A DNA stretch of 64,000 nucleotides from UBA4781 sp963556045 (GTDB taxonomy: Bacteria; Chloroflexota; Anaerolineae; Anaerolineales; Anaerolineaceae): contig CAUVYA020000002.1 of NCBI GenBank assembly GCA_963556045.3, forward strand, positions 2,356,001 through 2,420,000, read 5' to 3'. Shown piece by piece: positions 33,471 through 42,207 of the stretch. Numbering within the stretch: the stretch's first letter is position 1; each line of letters opens with the position of its first letter. The translations under genes were made by a program, and so were the position numbers. The notes under the pieces are model-generated. The model was not told the origin of the DNA and did not search any database. It saw only the letters and a program-made list of their open reading frames with translations.

Positions 33471-34202
33471 GTGCAGAACGAACAACCATTTCAACGATTG
33501 CAGGTCGAATTAGAGAGTATGATCTCCAAAAAAGAGGCAGGAGAGAAATTACTATCTGAACCGGCACTGGCAAAAACACTGGGAGTATCGCGTTCTACTT
33601 TACGAGAAGCGATGCGTACATTTGAAGTTCAAGGGTTGATCCGCCGCAGGCAGGGTCAGGGAACTTTTGTGGTTGGAAAACAAAAAACATTTGAAGGAGG
33701 TCTGGAAGTATTAGAGAGCATAGAGACTTTATCTGAAAGAATCGGGTTGAATGTAAGTATGGGCGAGTTTGATGTAAAACGTTTCATGGTTAACGAGAAA
33801 ACGAAAGATCATATTCCATTCCCGTTAAAAACGGAAGTGATACAGATCGAAAGAACGATCAATACCGAAGAACGCCCAATTGCGTATCTGGTGGATATTT
33901 TACCGATTACCATTCTGGATGAAAAGGATTTGGAACAAGGGTTTGATGGATCGGTGCTGGATTGGCTGCTCAAACGGGGTGATCCTGTTTTATCACAATC
34001 GAACACGCGCATTGATTCGGTAGAAGCATCCAGCGAGATCGCGCATAAATTGCAGATCCAAAGAGGCGCTGCCTTATTGTTTTTTGAATCGGATGTATAT
34101 GATGGTTCCAATCAAATCGTTACCCATACCTACACATATTTTCTGCCCGGTTATTTTGATTTTCATATTGTTAGACAGGTAGCAAAAAAATATTTCAAAT
34201 AA
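33471..34202 (+). CDS. GntR/UTRA-family transcriptional regulator of the purine/carbamoyl island
   Basis: DNA-binding regulator of 243 residues, GTG start after AAGGAG. The winged helix is canonical: LAKTLGVSRSTLREAMRTF near residues 37-55, then QGLIRRRQGQGTFVVG. The UTRA effector domain follows with VIQIERTINTEERPIAYLVD and GAALLFFESDVYDGSNQ. The GQGTF wing and intact arginines suggest active DNA binding. It lies between the amidohydrolase and carbamoyltransferase genes and is the nearest regulator to the palindromes at 31998-32026 and 37193-37206. The effector is unknown, perhaps a purine breakdown product. Confidence 0.92.
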   Translation: MQNEQPFQRLQVELESMISKKEAGEKLLSEPALAKTLGVSRSTLREAMRTFEVQGLIRRRQGQGTFVVGKQKTFEGGLEVLESIETLSERIGLNVSMGEFDVKRFMVNEKTKDHIPFPLKTEVIQIERTINTEERPIAYLVDILPITILDEKDLEQGFDGSVLDWLLKRGDPVLSQSNTRIDSVEASSEIAHKLQIQRGAALLFFESDVYDGSNQIVTHTYTYFLPGYFDFHIVRQVAKKYFK

Positions 34203-34219
34203 TTAAATGGAGGTTTGTC

Positions 34220-35173
34220 ATGAGAAGTTTTTTAGGTCGAGATATTCTTTCACTGAAGGATTTTGAGCGGTCTGAATTTTTCCGATTGTTCGAAGTTGCC
34301 CTTGAGATGGATGAAATCGCCCGCAGTCGTAAAAATACGGATATCCTCAAGGAAAAAACCCTGGTTACCGCTTTCTACCAGCCCAGCACACGCACTCGCC
34401 TGGCACATGAAGCTGCCATGCATCGCCTGGGTGGGCATGTGACCGGTTTTTCGGATGCGAAGATGACCCGCGCAGGTGACTGGTATCAGGAATCCATTAA
34501 AGATACAGTTCACATGCTGGAGTATTACGGCGATGCGATTGTGATGCGCCACTTCCAGCAGGGTGCACCAGCAGAAGCAGCCAAATGGTCAAGTGTTCCC
34601 ATCATCAATGCTGGTGATGGATGGGGTGAACATCCCACACAGGTTCTAACCGATCTTTACACAGTATGGAATGAAATGGGAACGGTTGATGGATTGACCT
34701 TCCTGTGCATCGGCGATATGCGCATGCGCACCATGCACTCTATCTCTTATGCCCTCAGCCAGTTTGATACAGAGGTTTACTATGTATCACCGCCTGAAAT
34801 GTCATTGACGGATGATTTCAAAAAAGAACTGGATGCGAAAAACCTGGTTTATCACGAAGCGGAACATGTGGCTGATGTGATCGATAAAGCTGATGTGATC
34901 TACATGGAACCTGTTGTGCAGCCTGATTACACCAAAGCACGCCAGGAAGCATCAGATGATAAAGGGCTCACACCGGCTAATTACAAGGTAACTCGTGAAC
35001 TCTTGAAGCAGAAAGCCAAATCAGATTCCATCATTCTTCACTCGCTGCCCCGCATGGATGAGCTGCCCCCCGATGTGGATGGCACCCGCCATGCCCGTTA
35101 CTGGGAAGAAGCTTTCAATGGTGTTGTGATGAGAATGTCTATTCTGGCGCTCATTTTAGGAGCAATGGAATAA
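34220..35173 (+). CDS. Aspartate-carbamoyltransferase-like protein with altered 80s loop
   Basis: Carbamoyltransferase-fold protein of 317 residues. Carbamoyl-phosphate motifs are present: PSTRTRLAHEAAM (55-67), VMRHFQQG, GEHPTQVLTDLYT (137-148) and HSLPRMDELPPDVDGT (274-289), the last very like PyrB. The mobile 80s loop differs: where E. coli PyrB has S80, K83 and K84, this protein has R84, D87 and W88. K84 is essential for aspartate carbamoylation, so ordinary pyrimidine synthesis is doubtful. No pyrI or other pyr gene is nearby. A second carbamoyltransferase and carbamate kinase follow, suggesting catabolic use of a carbamoylated compound such as a purine- or hydantoin-derived ureide. AATGGAGG precedes the ATG. 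Confidence 0.85.
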   Translation: MRSFLGRDILSLKDFERSEFFRLFEVALEMDEIARSRKNTDILKEKTLVTAFYQPSTRTRLAHEAAMHRLGGHVTGFSDAKMTRAGDWYQESIKDTVHMLEYYGDAIVMRHFQQGAPAEAAKWSSVPIINAGDGWGEHPTQVLTDLYTVWNEMGTVDGLTFLCIGDMRMRTMHSISYALSQFDTEVYYVSPPEMSLTDDFKKELDAKNLVYHEAEHVADVIDKADVIYMEPVVQPDYTKARQEASDDKGLTPANYKVTRELLKQKAKSDSIILHSLPRMDELPPDVDGTRHARYWEEAFNGVVMRMSILALILGAME

Positions 35174-35183
35174 AGGTCAACAG

Positions 35184-35204
35184 GGCGGGAATGATCTTCC
35201 CGCC
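35184..35204 (+). terminator. Intercistronic hairpin between the carbamoyltransferase genes
   Basis: GGCGGGAA (35184-35191) pairs with TTCCCGCC (35197-35204) across a 5-base loop. No T-run follows, so it is more likely an mRNA-stability or processing hairpin than a full terminator. Confidence 0.5.
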
Positions 35205-35225
35205 TCATTAATTAAAGAGGTAATG

Positions 35226-36206
35226 ATGCAGACAAATTTACATGGACGAGATCTCATCTGTGATCTCGATTTTTCCAAAGAAGAAGTGGAAACAGTGCTG
35301 GATGTTGCTTTTGATCTAAAACGCAAACGAGCATTGAATGAGCCGCACGCCTATCTGCGTGATAAGGTGCTGGCTATGTTATTCTTTTTCAGCAGCACCC
35401 GCACGCGCGGCTCATTCGAAGCTGGCATAGCGCAGCTCGGTGGACATGGAGCGTTTATTGAAAGCAAATCGACGCAGATCGCTCATGGTGATACCGAAAA
35501 AGAGATCGGTGATATTTTTGGGCGTTATTTTGATGGGATCGCTATTCGCCACTGTGATTGGGAAATAGGCAACCGCTACCTGAACCTGGTGGCAGAAGCC
35601 TCCCGCGTGCCGGTATTGAATATGCAGTGCGATCTTTATCATCCTTTTCAGTGTCTGGCAGATCTGATGACAATTATCGAAAAGAAGGGGCGTGACCTGC
35701 GCAAGAAAAAGATGGTTGTTTCCTGGGCATACGCCGCATCCTATTCCAAACCGATCTCGGTACCGCAGAGTCTTATTTTGCAGATGCCGCGTTTTGGATT
35801 GGATATTACTCTGTCTCACCCGCCAGAGTTTGCTTTAAAACCAGAGATCATGGAAGAAGCCAAAGCACAGGCAAAGAAATATGGCACCAGCTTTGAGGTT
35901 GTGCATGATATGGATGAGGGTTTTAAGGATGCCGATATTGTGTACGCCAAATCCTGGGGTCCACTGGTATTTACCGATGACACCCAAAAAGGTGCTGAGA
36001 TCACTAAAAAATATGAGAGCTGGATCACCAATGAAAAACGGATGGAATTAGCGAAAGAAGACTCGATCTATATGCATCCACTGCCAGCAGACCGCAACGT
36101 TGAGGTTACTGATGGCGTTATTGATGGACCGCATTCGGTTGTTTTTGATGAAGCGGAAAATAGATTACATGCTCAAAAGGCTGTAATGGCTTTGACGATG
36201 GGATAA
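35226..36206 (+). CDS. Ornithine/N-acetylornithine carbamoyltransferase family protein (YgeW-like)
   Basis: Carbamoyltransferase of 326 residues; the ATG at 35226 is spaced correctly from AGAGG, with another ATG three bases upstream. It shows FFFSSTRTRGSFEAG (53-67), KSTQIAHGDTEKEIG, YHPFQCLADLMTI (138-150), DIVYAKSW and MHPLPADR (283-290). The YAKSW segment and the modified HPFQ/HPLP motifs place it with the knotted, non-OTC members such as N-acetylornithine carbamoyltransferase and YgeW rather than classical ArgF. YgeW lies in the E. coli anaerobic purine-degradation locus, next to carbamate kinase, as here. The probable reaction is release of carbamoyl phosphate from a ureido compound; the substrate is inferred only. 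Confidence 0.82.
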   Translation: MQTNLHGRDLICDLDFSKEEVETVLDVAFDLKRKRALNEPHAYLRDKVLAMLFFFSSTRTRGSFEAGIAQLGGHGAFIESKSTQIAHGDTEKEIGDIFGRYFDGIAIRHCDWEIGNRYLNLVAEASRVPVLNMQCDLYHPFQCLADLMTIIEKKGRDLRKKKMVVSWAYAASYSKPISVPQSLILQMPRFGLDITLSHPPEFALKPEIMEEAKAQAKKYGTSFEVVHDMDEGFKDADIVYAKSWGPLVFTDDTQKGAEITKKYESWITNEKRMELAKEDSIYMHPLPADRNVEVTDGVIDGPHSVVFDEAENRLHAQKAVMALTMG

Positions 36207-36210
36207 GAAC

Positions 36211-37167
36211 ATGAAAAAACAGGTAGCAGTTATTGCGATTGGTGGTAATTCACTCATCAAAGATAAAAAAAATGTATCAGTAGAAAGTCAGTACCAGGCA
36301 GCCAAAGAAACGACTTTTCACATCGCCGATATGATCGAATCAGGCTGGGATGTAGCCATTGGGCATGGAAATGGTCCACAGGTTGGTTTCATTTTACGGC
36401 GCTCAGAGATTGCACATCGTACCGATGGTATGCACGAGGTGCCTCTGGACGTGTGCGGCGCGGACAGTCAGGGCGCTATCGGATACGCTCTGCAGCAGAC
36501 ATTGCAAAACGAACTCTATAAAAGAGGAATTGTAAAATCAGTAGCAACGGTCATCACCCAGGTTCTGGTAGATAAAAGCGATACAGCTTTCAAGAATCCG
36601 ACTAAACCAATCGGTGGATTTATGGAAGAAGATGAAGCGAAGAAAAAAGCTGAAGAATTAGGCTGGAACGTGGTGGAAGATGCCGGTCGTGGTTGGCGCC
36701 GTGTGGTTGCTTCTCCTATTCCACAGGAAGTTGTGGAATTACCGGCAGTAAAAGATTTGATCGAAGCGGGTGTGGTGGTCATCACAGTAGGTGGTGGCGG
36801 CATCCCGGTCATTGATGAAGGAGATCGTCAACTGGCTGGTACCGCAGCAGTGATCGATAAAGATTATGCCAGCAGTTTATTAGCTCGCAATATCAACGCT
36901 GATCTGTTCCTGATCTCAACCGCGGTCGAAAAAGTATCTTTAAATTTCGGGAAACCCGACCAGCAGGATATTGATCATATGACCCTCTCGGAAGCGAAGA
37001 AATACATGGCTGAGGGTACTCATTTCGCCAAGGGTTCTATGGCGCCTAAAATGCAGGCTATCATCTGGTACATGGAAGCCGGTGGGAAGAAAGCTATCAT
37101 CACCAACCCGGAAAATATCGGTCGTGCGTTGAAAGGTGAAACGGGTACAGTTATCGAACAGGACTAA
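36211..37167 (+). CDS. arcC: Carbamate kinase
   Basis: Enzyme of 318 residues that makes ATP from carbamoyl phosphate and ADP. Motifs: VIAIGGNSLI at the start, GHGNGPQVGFILRRSE, PLDVCGADSQGAIGYALQQ, VVITVGGGGIPVI, AVIDKDYASSLLA and the final FAKGSMAPKMQAIIWYMEAGG. All are classical for ArcC/YqeA. It begins 4 bases after the stop of the carbamoyltransferase gene, so the two act in sequence: carbamoyl phosphate released upstream yields ATP, ammonia and CO2 here. This is the energy-yielding step of the island. A 175-base regulatory gap follows. Confidence 0.96.
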   Translation: MKKQVAVIAIGGNSLIKDKKNVSVESQYQAAKETTFHIADMIESGWDVAIGHGNGPQVGFILRRSEIAHRTDGMHEVPLDVCGADSQGAIGYALQQTLQNELYKRGIVKSVATVITQVLVDKSDTAFKNPTKPIGGFMEEDEAKKKAEELGWNVVEDAGRGWRRVVASPIPQEVVELPAVKDLIEAGVVVITVGGGGIPVIDEGDRQLAGTAAVIDKDYASSLLARNINADLFLISTAVEKVSLNFGKPDQQDIDHMTLSEAKKYMAEGTHFAKGSMAPKMQAIIWYMEAGGKKAIITNPENIGRALKGETGTVIEQD

Positions 37168-37192
37168 TTTTTAAGGTTGTCTACCTTAAAAG

Positions 37193-37234
37193 ATTGTCTA
37201 TACAATTGAATAAAAAGACCTGTTGATGTAAAAT
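37193..37234 (+). promoter_or_regulatory. Promoter and probable GntR operator of the BMP transporter
   Basis: TTGAAT (37206-37211) and TAAAAT (37229-37234) are 17 bases apart and form a fair sigma-70 promoter. ATTGTCTATACAAT (37193-37206) overlaps the -35 and resembles the core of the palindrome at 31998-32026. Just upstream, TTTTAAGG/CCTTAAAA (37169-37176, 37184-37191) frames another TTGTCTA. The repeats suggest one regulator for both units. Confidence 0.6.
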
Positions 37235-37313
37235 GCCAAATTGTGTGACCAATTTATTTTGGATATACAATTTAAGGAGGAGAGGTGCATTATCGAAAAA
37301 TCAACAGGTCTTT
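37214..37313 (+). repeat. Long-range 14-base inverted repeat in the transporter leader
   Basis: AAAGACCTGTTGAT (37214-37227) is exactly complementary to ATCAACAGGTCTTT (37300-37313), 72 bases apart. The left arm lies in the promoter spacer, so only read-through transcripts from carbamate kinase contain both arms. Between them lies AAATTG-6-CAATTT, a possible further operator. No known riboswitch class was recognised. Confidence 0.6.
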
Positions 37314-37342
37314 GATTTTTAATAAACCCATGGAGGAGAAAA

Positions 37343-38614
37343 ATGAATAGAAAAGGATGGAAAACAATAGTAGCACTGCTGGTGATTGCTACCATGCTTC
37401 TTACAGCTTGTGGTCCTAAAGAGGCAGAAACGGAAGTACAAGCCGAGCCGGAAGCCGCCGCAGAGAGTGAACCGGAAGCAGCGGAAGTCGAAGAAACGCA
37501 GCCGCTCGTGTTCGGGCTGCTGATGGTCGGACCGTACAACGATAAGGGCTGGTCGCAGGCTCACTATGATGCCGGGCTGTATGTACAGGAGCAGATTCCC
37601 GGAACAGAAATGGTCTATATTGACAAAGTCAATACCGCAGATCGCCCTGGAACAACCCCCGCCCAGCTGGCAGAAGAACTGCTGGCAAAAGGTGCTACGG
37701 TTATCATTTTCAGCTCGGATGATATGAAAGACAGCGCCCATGAATTTACGGCAGCTCATCCTGAAATCACCGTTATTCACTCATCTGGTGATGGCGCCTG
37801 GGTGGATGGAAAGGATTATAAAGGATTTGATAATCTGACCAACGTGATGGGCAGGATGGAATACGGAAAACAGATCGCAGGTTGTACAGCGGCATTGACT
37901 TCAACCACGGGTAAAGTGGCGTATCTTGGTCCACTGATCAATGAAGAAACCCGTCGTTTGGCTGCTTCTGCATATCTGGGAGCCAATTATTGCTGGACTG
38001 ACGTTGCGGGCAATGACCCTGCTGATCTGGAATTTGAGGTCAAATGGATCGGTTTCTGGTTCAATATTCCCGGTGTCACCTCTGACCCAACTCAGGTTGC
38101 AGATGATTTTCTCAATCGCGGCTTTGATGTTGTCATCTCTGGTATTGATACCACTGAAGCTCTGGCAGAAGCCAGTAAATATGCACAGGAAGGCAGCAAT
38201 GTCTTCGCGATCCCTTATGACTTTGAAGGTGCCTGTGAGGCAGCTCCAGAAGTGTGCCTGGGCGTTCCTTATTTCAACTGGGGTCCGAGTTATGTCGAGA
38301 TCATTGAGTCTGTCATGGATGGCAGCTTTACAGCCAGCTGGGATTTTGTTGGTCCCGACTGGGCAGATATCAACAATCGTGATACCACCGCAGTCGGTTT
38401 CGTGAAAGGCGATGCCCTTTCAGAAGAAAATGCAGCCAAACTGGATGAGTTTGTGGCTGAACTGGCTGGCGGCTTGAATCTATGGACCGGACCTCTTAAC
38501 CTGCAGGATGGCAGCGTTTTCCTTGCGGATGGTGAAGTGGCGACCGATTTCCAGGTATGGTATTTGCCTCAACTGCTTGAAGGTATGGTTGGGCTGAGCA
38601 CACCTGCCGAATAG
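37343..38614 (+). CDS. BMP-family ABC transporter substrate-binding lipoprotein
   Basis: Extracytoplasmic binding protein of 423 residues, PnrA/BMP type, whose members bind nucleosides or purines. Lipoprotein signal VALLVIATMLLTAC with C23, then an acidic Glu/Ala-rich linker to about residue 50. The mature domain begins PLVFGLLMVGPYNDKGWSQA, the typical BMP start, and has IFSSDDMKDSAHEFTAAHPE and VSGIDTTEALAEASKYA. GGAGGAG precedes the ATG. It heads a transport operon (two-domain ATPase and two permeases) and follows carbamate kinase, consistent with importing purine bases, nucleosides or ureides for degradation. A strong terminator follows. Confidence 0.92.
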   Translation: MNRKGWKTIVALLVIATMLLTACGPKEAETEVQAEPEAAAESEPEAAEVEETQPLVFGLLMVGPYNDKGWSQAHYDAGLYVQEQIPGTEMVYIDKVNTADRPGTTPAQLAEELLAKGATVIIFSSDDMKDSAHEFTAAHPEITVIHSSGDGAWVDGKDYKGFDNLTNVMGRMEYGKQIAGCTAALTSTTGKVAYLGPLINEETRRLAASAYLGANYCWTDVAGNDPADLEFEVKWIGFWFNIPGVTSDPTQVADDFLNRGFDVVISGIDTTEALAEASKYAQEGSNVFAIPYDFEGACEAAPEVCLGVPYFNWGPSYVEIIESVMDGSFTASWDFVGPDWADINNRDTTAVGFVKGDALSEENAAKLDEFVAELAGGLNLWTGPLNLQDGSVFLADGEVATDFQVWYLPQLLEGMVGLSTPAE

Positions 38615-38625
38615 CAATGAATTAC

Positions 38626-38670
38626 AATAAGAAGGGAAGAATCGAAAACAGCTCTTCCCTTCTTATTTTT
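38626..38670 (+). terminator. Strong hairpin terminator/attenuator inside the BMP operon
   Basis: AATAAGAAGGGAAGA (38626-38640) and its exact complement (38653-38667) form a 15-bp stem with a 12-base loop, ending in a T-run. It lies between the binding-protein and ATPase genes and should reduce expression of the latter. Confidence 0.9.
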
Positions 38671-38679
38671 TAAAAACTT

Positions 38680-40146
38680 ATGCATATTGAGATTCGCAAC
38701 ATTCACAAATCTTTCGGGAAAGTGCGTGCCAACAACGACATTTCCCTGATCATACAATCCGGTGAAATTCTGGGTGTGCTGGGAGAAAATGGAGCGGGCA
38801 AGACCACGCTGATGAAGATCATCGCTGGCTTGCTTTCCCCCGATTCCGGTGAGATCCTGATTGAAGATCAGGTGGTTAGCTTCACATCCGCCGATGAAGC
38901 GCTGGAGGCGGGTATTGGTATGCTCTCGCAAGATCCCCTTGATTTCCCGGTAATGACCATTTTTGATAATTTATATCTTGGACAAAAAACCGGTTTCTTT
39001 ATAAAGAAGAAAGATTTTCAAAAGAAGATCATCGAAACACAGGCATCTCTTGGTTTTAATTTCAAACTTACTGATTTCGTTGGTGATTTAAGCATGGGGG
39101 AACGCCAGCAGCTTGAGATATTAAGGTTAATGTTATATGGCTCAGATTTAATCATCCTGGATGAACCAACTACCGGGATCAGCTTGCAGCAGAAAACGCA
39201 ATTATTCCATTTATTAAAACGTCTTTCCAAGTTGGGAAAATCCATCATCTTCGTAACCCATAAATTGGCAGACGTGAATGAATTATGCCAGCGCACAATC
39301 GTGTTAAAACAGGGAGAGTTAGTTGGCGAGGTTGCTTTACCGTGTGGTTCGACAGCTTTGATCGAAATGATGTTTGGGAAGCGCATCGAATTCCAAAAGA
39401 TCAGCGATGTGTCTAAAGATTTACCCAATTTTTGTATTCAGGGTCTGGTAATTAAGGACCCTCGTTTTATTTCCAATCCTGTTGATCTTACTATTCAGCA
39501 GGGCGAGATATTGGGCTTGGCGGGGATGGAAGGGTCGGGACAAAAAACATTCCTGAGAACCCTGGCTGGTCTTGAGAAGCCACTGGGTGGAAATGTAAAA
39601 TTCGGGGATGGACGGATGGTGGGTACCAAGAATTACCAGTATACGAATGCAGGCATCTACTTCATGCCGGCTGCCCGCATGGAAGAAGGATTACTGCAGG
39701 GCATGAACCTGGTAGAGCATTTCATTCTTGCACAAGAAAACCCGCAGTTCATGATCCATGATAAAGAATCCATGCAGATCACGCAGCACCGCATCAAGGA
39801 ATTTGCCATTAAAGGTACACCTTTTTCTTGTGCGGAGGAACTGTCTGGTGGGAATCAGCAGCGTCTGCTTCTGGCAATGTTGAAAGAAAATGCGCGCTTA
39901 TTGCTGCTCGAAAATCCTACCAGAGGATTGGATATTGAATCGACAAACTGGATGTGGAATAAATTGCATGAGCGGTGTCAAAAAGGTGCCAGCATCATCT
40001 TCGCATCGGCAGATATTGATGAGTTATTACGCTTCAGCAACAGGGTGCTGATCTTTTTCGGAGGGAAGATATCACATCCGTATTCCATATCGGAATTGAC
40101 TTCCGACAAATTGGGATCATTGATCGGTGGAGAAGGGTGGCTGTAA
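38680..40146 (+). CDS. BMP-type ABC transporter ATPase with two nucleotide-binding domains
   Basis: ATPase of 488 residues made of two fused domains, as in nucleoside importers (YufO-like). Domain 1 has Walker A GENGAGKTT near 30-38, signature LSMGERQQ, Walker B IILDEP and switch histidine VTHKLADV. Domain 2 begins near 240. It has a degenerate Walker A (GMEGSGQKTF), as is usual in the family, but a normal signature LSGGNQQR and Walker B LLLLENPTRGLD. The start shows no clear ribosome site and lies just after the terminator hairpin. It works with the two following permeases. Confidence 0.92.
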   Translation: MHIEIRNIHKSFGKVRANNDISLIIQSGEILGVLGENGAGKTTLMKIIAGLLSPDSGEILIEDQVVSFTSADEALEAGIGMLSQDPLDFPVMTIFDNLYLGQKTGFFIKKKDFQKKIIETQASLGFNFKLTDFVGDLSMGERQQLEILRLMLYGSDLIILDEPTTGISLQQKTQLFHLLKRLSKLGKSIIFVTHKLADVNELCQRTIVLKQGELVGEVALPCGSTALIEMMFGKRIEFQKISDVSKDLPNFCIQGLVIKDPRFISNPVDLTIQQGEILGLAGMEGSGQKTFLRTLAGLEKPLGGNVKFGDGRMVGTKNYQYTNAGIYFMPAARMEEGLLQGMNLVEHFILAQENPQFMIHDKESMQITQHRIKEFAIKGTPFSCAEELSGGNQQRLLLAMLKENARLLLLENPTRGLDIESTNWMWNKLHERCQKGASIIFASADIDELLRFSNRVLIFFGGKISHPYSISELTSDKLGSLIGGEGWL

Positions 40147-41216
40147 TGGAACGTTTGAAAAAGATCTTCAAACAGAGTTCATCCCCTGCCCTTTTTTCGC
40201 TGGCAGCTTTTATAGGCGCTTTGCTATTCACTTCTATCATTTTATTAATGGTAGGTGCACAACCAGGTTTGACCTTCCAAAAGATGCTGCATGGCGCTTT
40301 TGGTGATAATACGAAAATTGCAAACGGACTGGTTGTCTGGGCTCCTCTATCCTTGGTTTCCGGTGCACTGATCGTCACTTTCAAAGCAGATTTGTGGAAT
40401 CTGGGCGTTGAGGGACAGATCATGGTCGGTGCTATTTTCACGACCTGGGTTTTACGCTTATTGGAACCTACAACCGTAAACTCACAGCTCTGTATCGTAC
40501 TTGCCTGTATGGGAGGTGTGTTCGGAGGAATGCTCTGGGCTGCTCTGACGGGTGTGCTGCGCTTATATGGTGGGGTGAGTGAGATCTTCGCGGGAGTGGG
40601 CTTGAATTTTGTGGCGACAGCTCTCTCTTTATGGCTGATCTTCGGACCCTGGAAACGCCCTGGTGTTGGCTCAATGAGCGGTACCGTACCATTCAAAGAG
40701 GAATTTTGGCTTTCTATGATCCCGGGCTATCGCTTGAGTGTGTGGTCTCTCGTCCTGGTGGTGTTTGTATTTGCGTTTTTGGTTGTACTGTTATCCAGAA
40801 CGCGTTTTGGCATCCACGTGAAAGCGATCGGCAAGAATCCGGAAGCCGCGCGCTTGATGGGCATACGAACAAACAAAACTTTAATGAATGCCATGCTGCT
40901 GTGTGGCGGGATTGCCGGTTTAGCGGGGGCGATCCAGGTGGTGGGTGTATATCACCGGCTCATTCCTTCCATTTCCTCTGGATATGGATTTCTGGGTATG
41001 CTGGTCGCGATGCTGGCAAATAACAACTTATTCATCACTCTACTGGTTGCTTATTTATTTTCGATTCTGAACATTGGAGGTATCCAGCTTCCTATTGACT
41101 TACATCTTGATTCAACCCTCTCAGGAGTTCTTCAAGCTGCGCTGGTACTGTTCTTTTTAATGATGAACGGGTTGAAAAAGAAAATTATGGAAAAAAGAGA
41201 ATCAGATGGAAAATAG
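40146..41216 (+). CDS. BMP-type ABC transporter permease 1 (YufP-like)
   Basis: Membrane permease of 356 residues with about nine or ten helices. The ATG at 40146 shares a base with the ATPase stop (TAATG) and is preferred to an upstream GTG. Family-typical segments: ADLWNLGVEGQIMVGAIFTT, LYGGVSEIFAGVGLNFVATA, RTRFGIHVKAIGKNPEAARL (cytoplasmic coupling loop) and LCGGIAGLAGAIQVVGVYHR. These match nucleoside/purine permeases of the BPD_transp_2 family. It overlaps the next permease gene by 11 bases. Confidence 0.92.
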   Translation: MERLKKIFKQSSSPALFSLAAFIGALLFTSIILLMVGAQPGLTFQKMLHGAFGDNTKIANGLVVWAPLSLVSGALIVTFKADLWNLGVEGQIMVGAIFTTWVLRLLEPTTVNSQLCIVLACMGGVFGGMLWAALTGVLRLYGGVSEIFAGVGLNFVATALSLWLIFGPWKRPGVGSMSGTVPFKEEFWLSMIPGYRLSVWSLVLVVFVFAFLVVLLSRTRFGIHVKAIGKNPEAARLMGIRTNKTLMNAMLLCGGIAGLAGAIQVVGVYHRLIPSISSGYGFLGMLVAMLANNNLFITLLVAYLFSILNIGGIQLPIDLHLDSTLSGVLQAALVLFFLMMNGLKKKIMEKRESDGK

Positions 41217-42198
41217 TATCTGGATCGGATTAGCAGGAGTGATAGCTGCAGGCGCACCGATCGTGATCGCTGCGATCGGTGAGACCCTGACAGAAAAATC
41301 GGGCATGTTGAACCTTTCGGTGAATGGGATCATCCTAATTTCTGCCATGGCAGGTTTCGCTGCTGCCTACTCAAGTGATAGTCTTATAGTGGGCTATCTG
41401 GCTGGAATGGCAGCTGGCGCTATCATTGGAGCTCTGCTGGCTTTCTGTACCATCTTTCTAGAGCAATCTCAAGTTGCAGTTGGGCTTGTACTGGCTTTTC
41501 TATGCAAAGATCTATCCTATTTCCTGGGGAATGATTTTATGGGTGTCAATGCACCTGTCATCCACTCAGCGCCTATTGCCTATCTCTCGGAAATACCCAT
41601 CATCGGTAGAATATTTTTTAACCACACACCCGTTACGTATTTGAGTTACCTTATTTTAATAGCGGCTGTGATTTGGCTCAATCGCACCCGTTTCGGCTTG
41701 ATCCTGCGCTCGGTTGGGGAACGCCCTGAAGCTGCTTATGGTAGAGGAATACCGGTAAACAGGATTCGAGCCATCTATGTCATCCTGGGAAGTGCTCTGG
41801 TGGGATTAGCGGGACCTATATACTCACTCGGGTTGAAACCAGGCTGGAAAGGCTCATTGACCGGATTGGATGGGATTGGCTGGATCGTACTGGCGATCAC
41901 CATTTTCGGGGGATGGAATCCGATCAAGGTTGCTCTGGGTGCATATCTTTTTGAGCTGCTGCGCTGGCTCGGGCTTATCTTTCAGACATCACTTCCCGGT
42001 GTTCCTTCACAGGTGCTCCAGGTAGCCCCATTTCCTTTAATGATCTTGACCCTGCTGCTGGTCAATATCAGCGATGCAGAATGGTTTGATACCATGCGTC
42101 GAACGTTACCCTCACCTTTCAACCGTTTGTTCAACAATAAACGAAAGAACCGGAGCTCAGCTCCTTCATCACTAGGCATTCCTTTTAAGAGCGGGTAG
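41206..42198 (+). CDS. BMP-type ABC transporter permease 2 (YufQ-like)
   Basis: Second permease, 330 residues and about nine helices. ETLTEKSGMLNLSVNGIILI near residue 25 is the BPD_transp_2 signature. The coupling loop RTRFGLILRSVGERPEAAYG (about 161-180) parallels that of permease 1, and the later ALVGLAGPIYSLGL is conserved. It overlaps the first permease and ends 9 bases before the broken threonine-synthase-like gene. The C-terminal tail (LFNNKRKNRSSAPSSLG) is basic and cytoplasmic. Together the four genes make one complete importer. Confidence 0.92.
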   Translation: MENSIWIGLAGVIAAGAPIVIAAIGETLTEKSGMLNLSVNGIILISAMAGFAAAYSSDSLIVGYLAGMAAGAIIGALLAFCTIFLEQSQVAVGLVLAFLCKDLSYFLGNDFMGVNAPVIHSAPIAYLSEIPIIGRIFFNHTPVTYLSYLILIAAVIWLNRTRFGLILRSVGERPEAAYGRGIPVNRIRAIYVILGSALVGLAGPIYSLGLKPGWKGSLTGLDGIGWIVLAITIFGGWNPIKVALGAYLFELLRWLGLIFQTSLPGVPSQVLQVAPFPLMILTLLLVNISDAEWFDTMRRTLPSPFNRLFNNKRKNRSSAPSSLGIPFKSG

Positions 42199-42207
42199 AA
42201 TATATGC

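Noticed and set aside
37214..37313. Known riboswitch class (purine or other) upstream of the BMP transporter
   Set aside because: The conserved core bases of purine riboswitches are absent, and the left arm of the fold lies upstream of the predicted transcription start.
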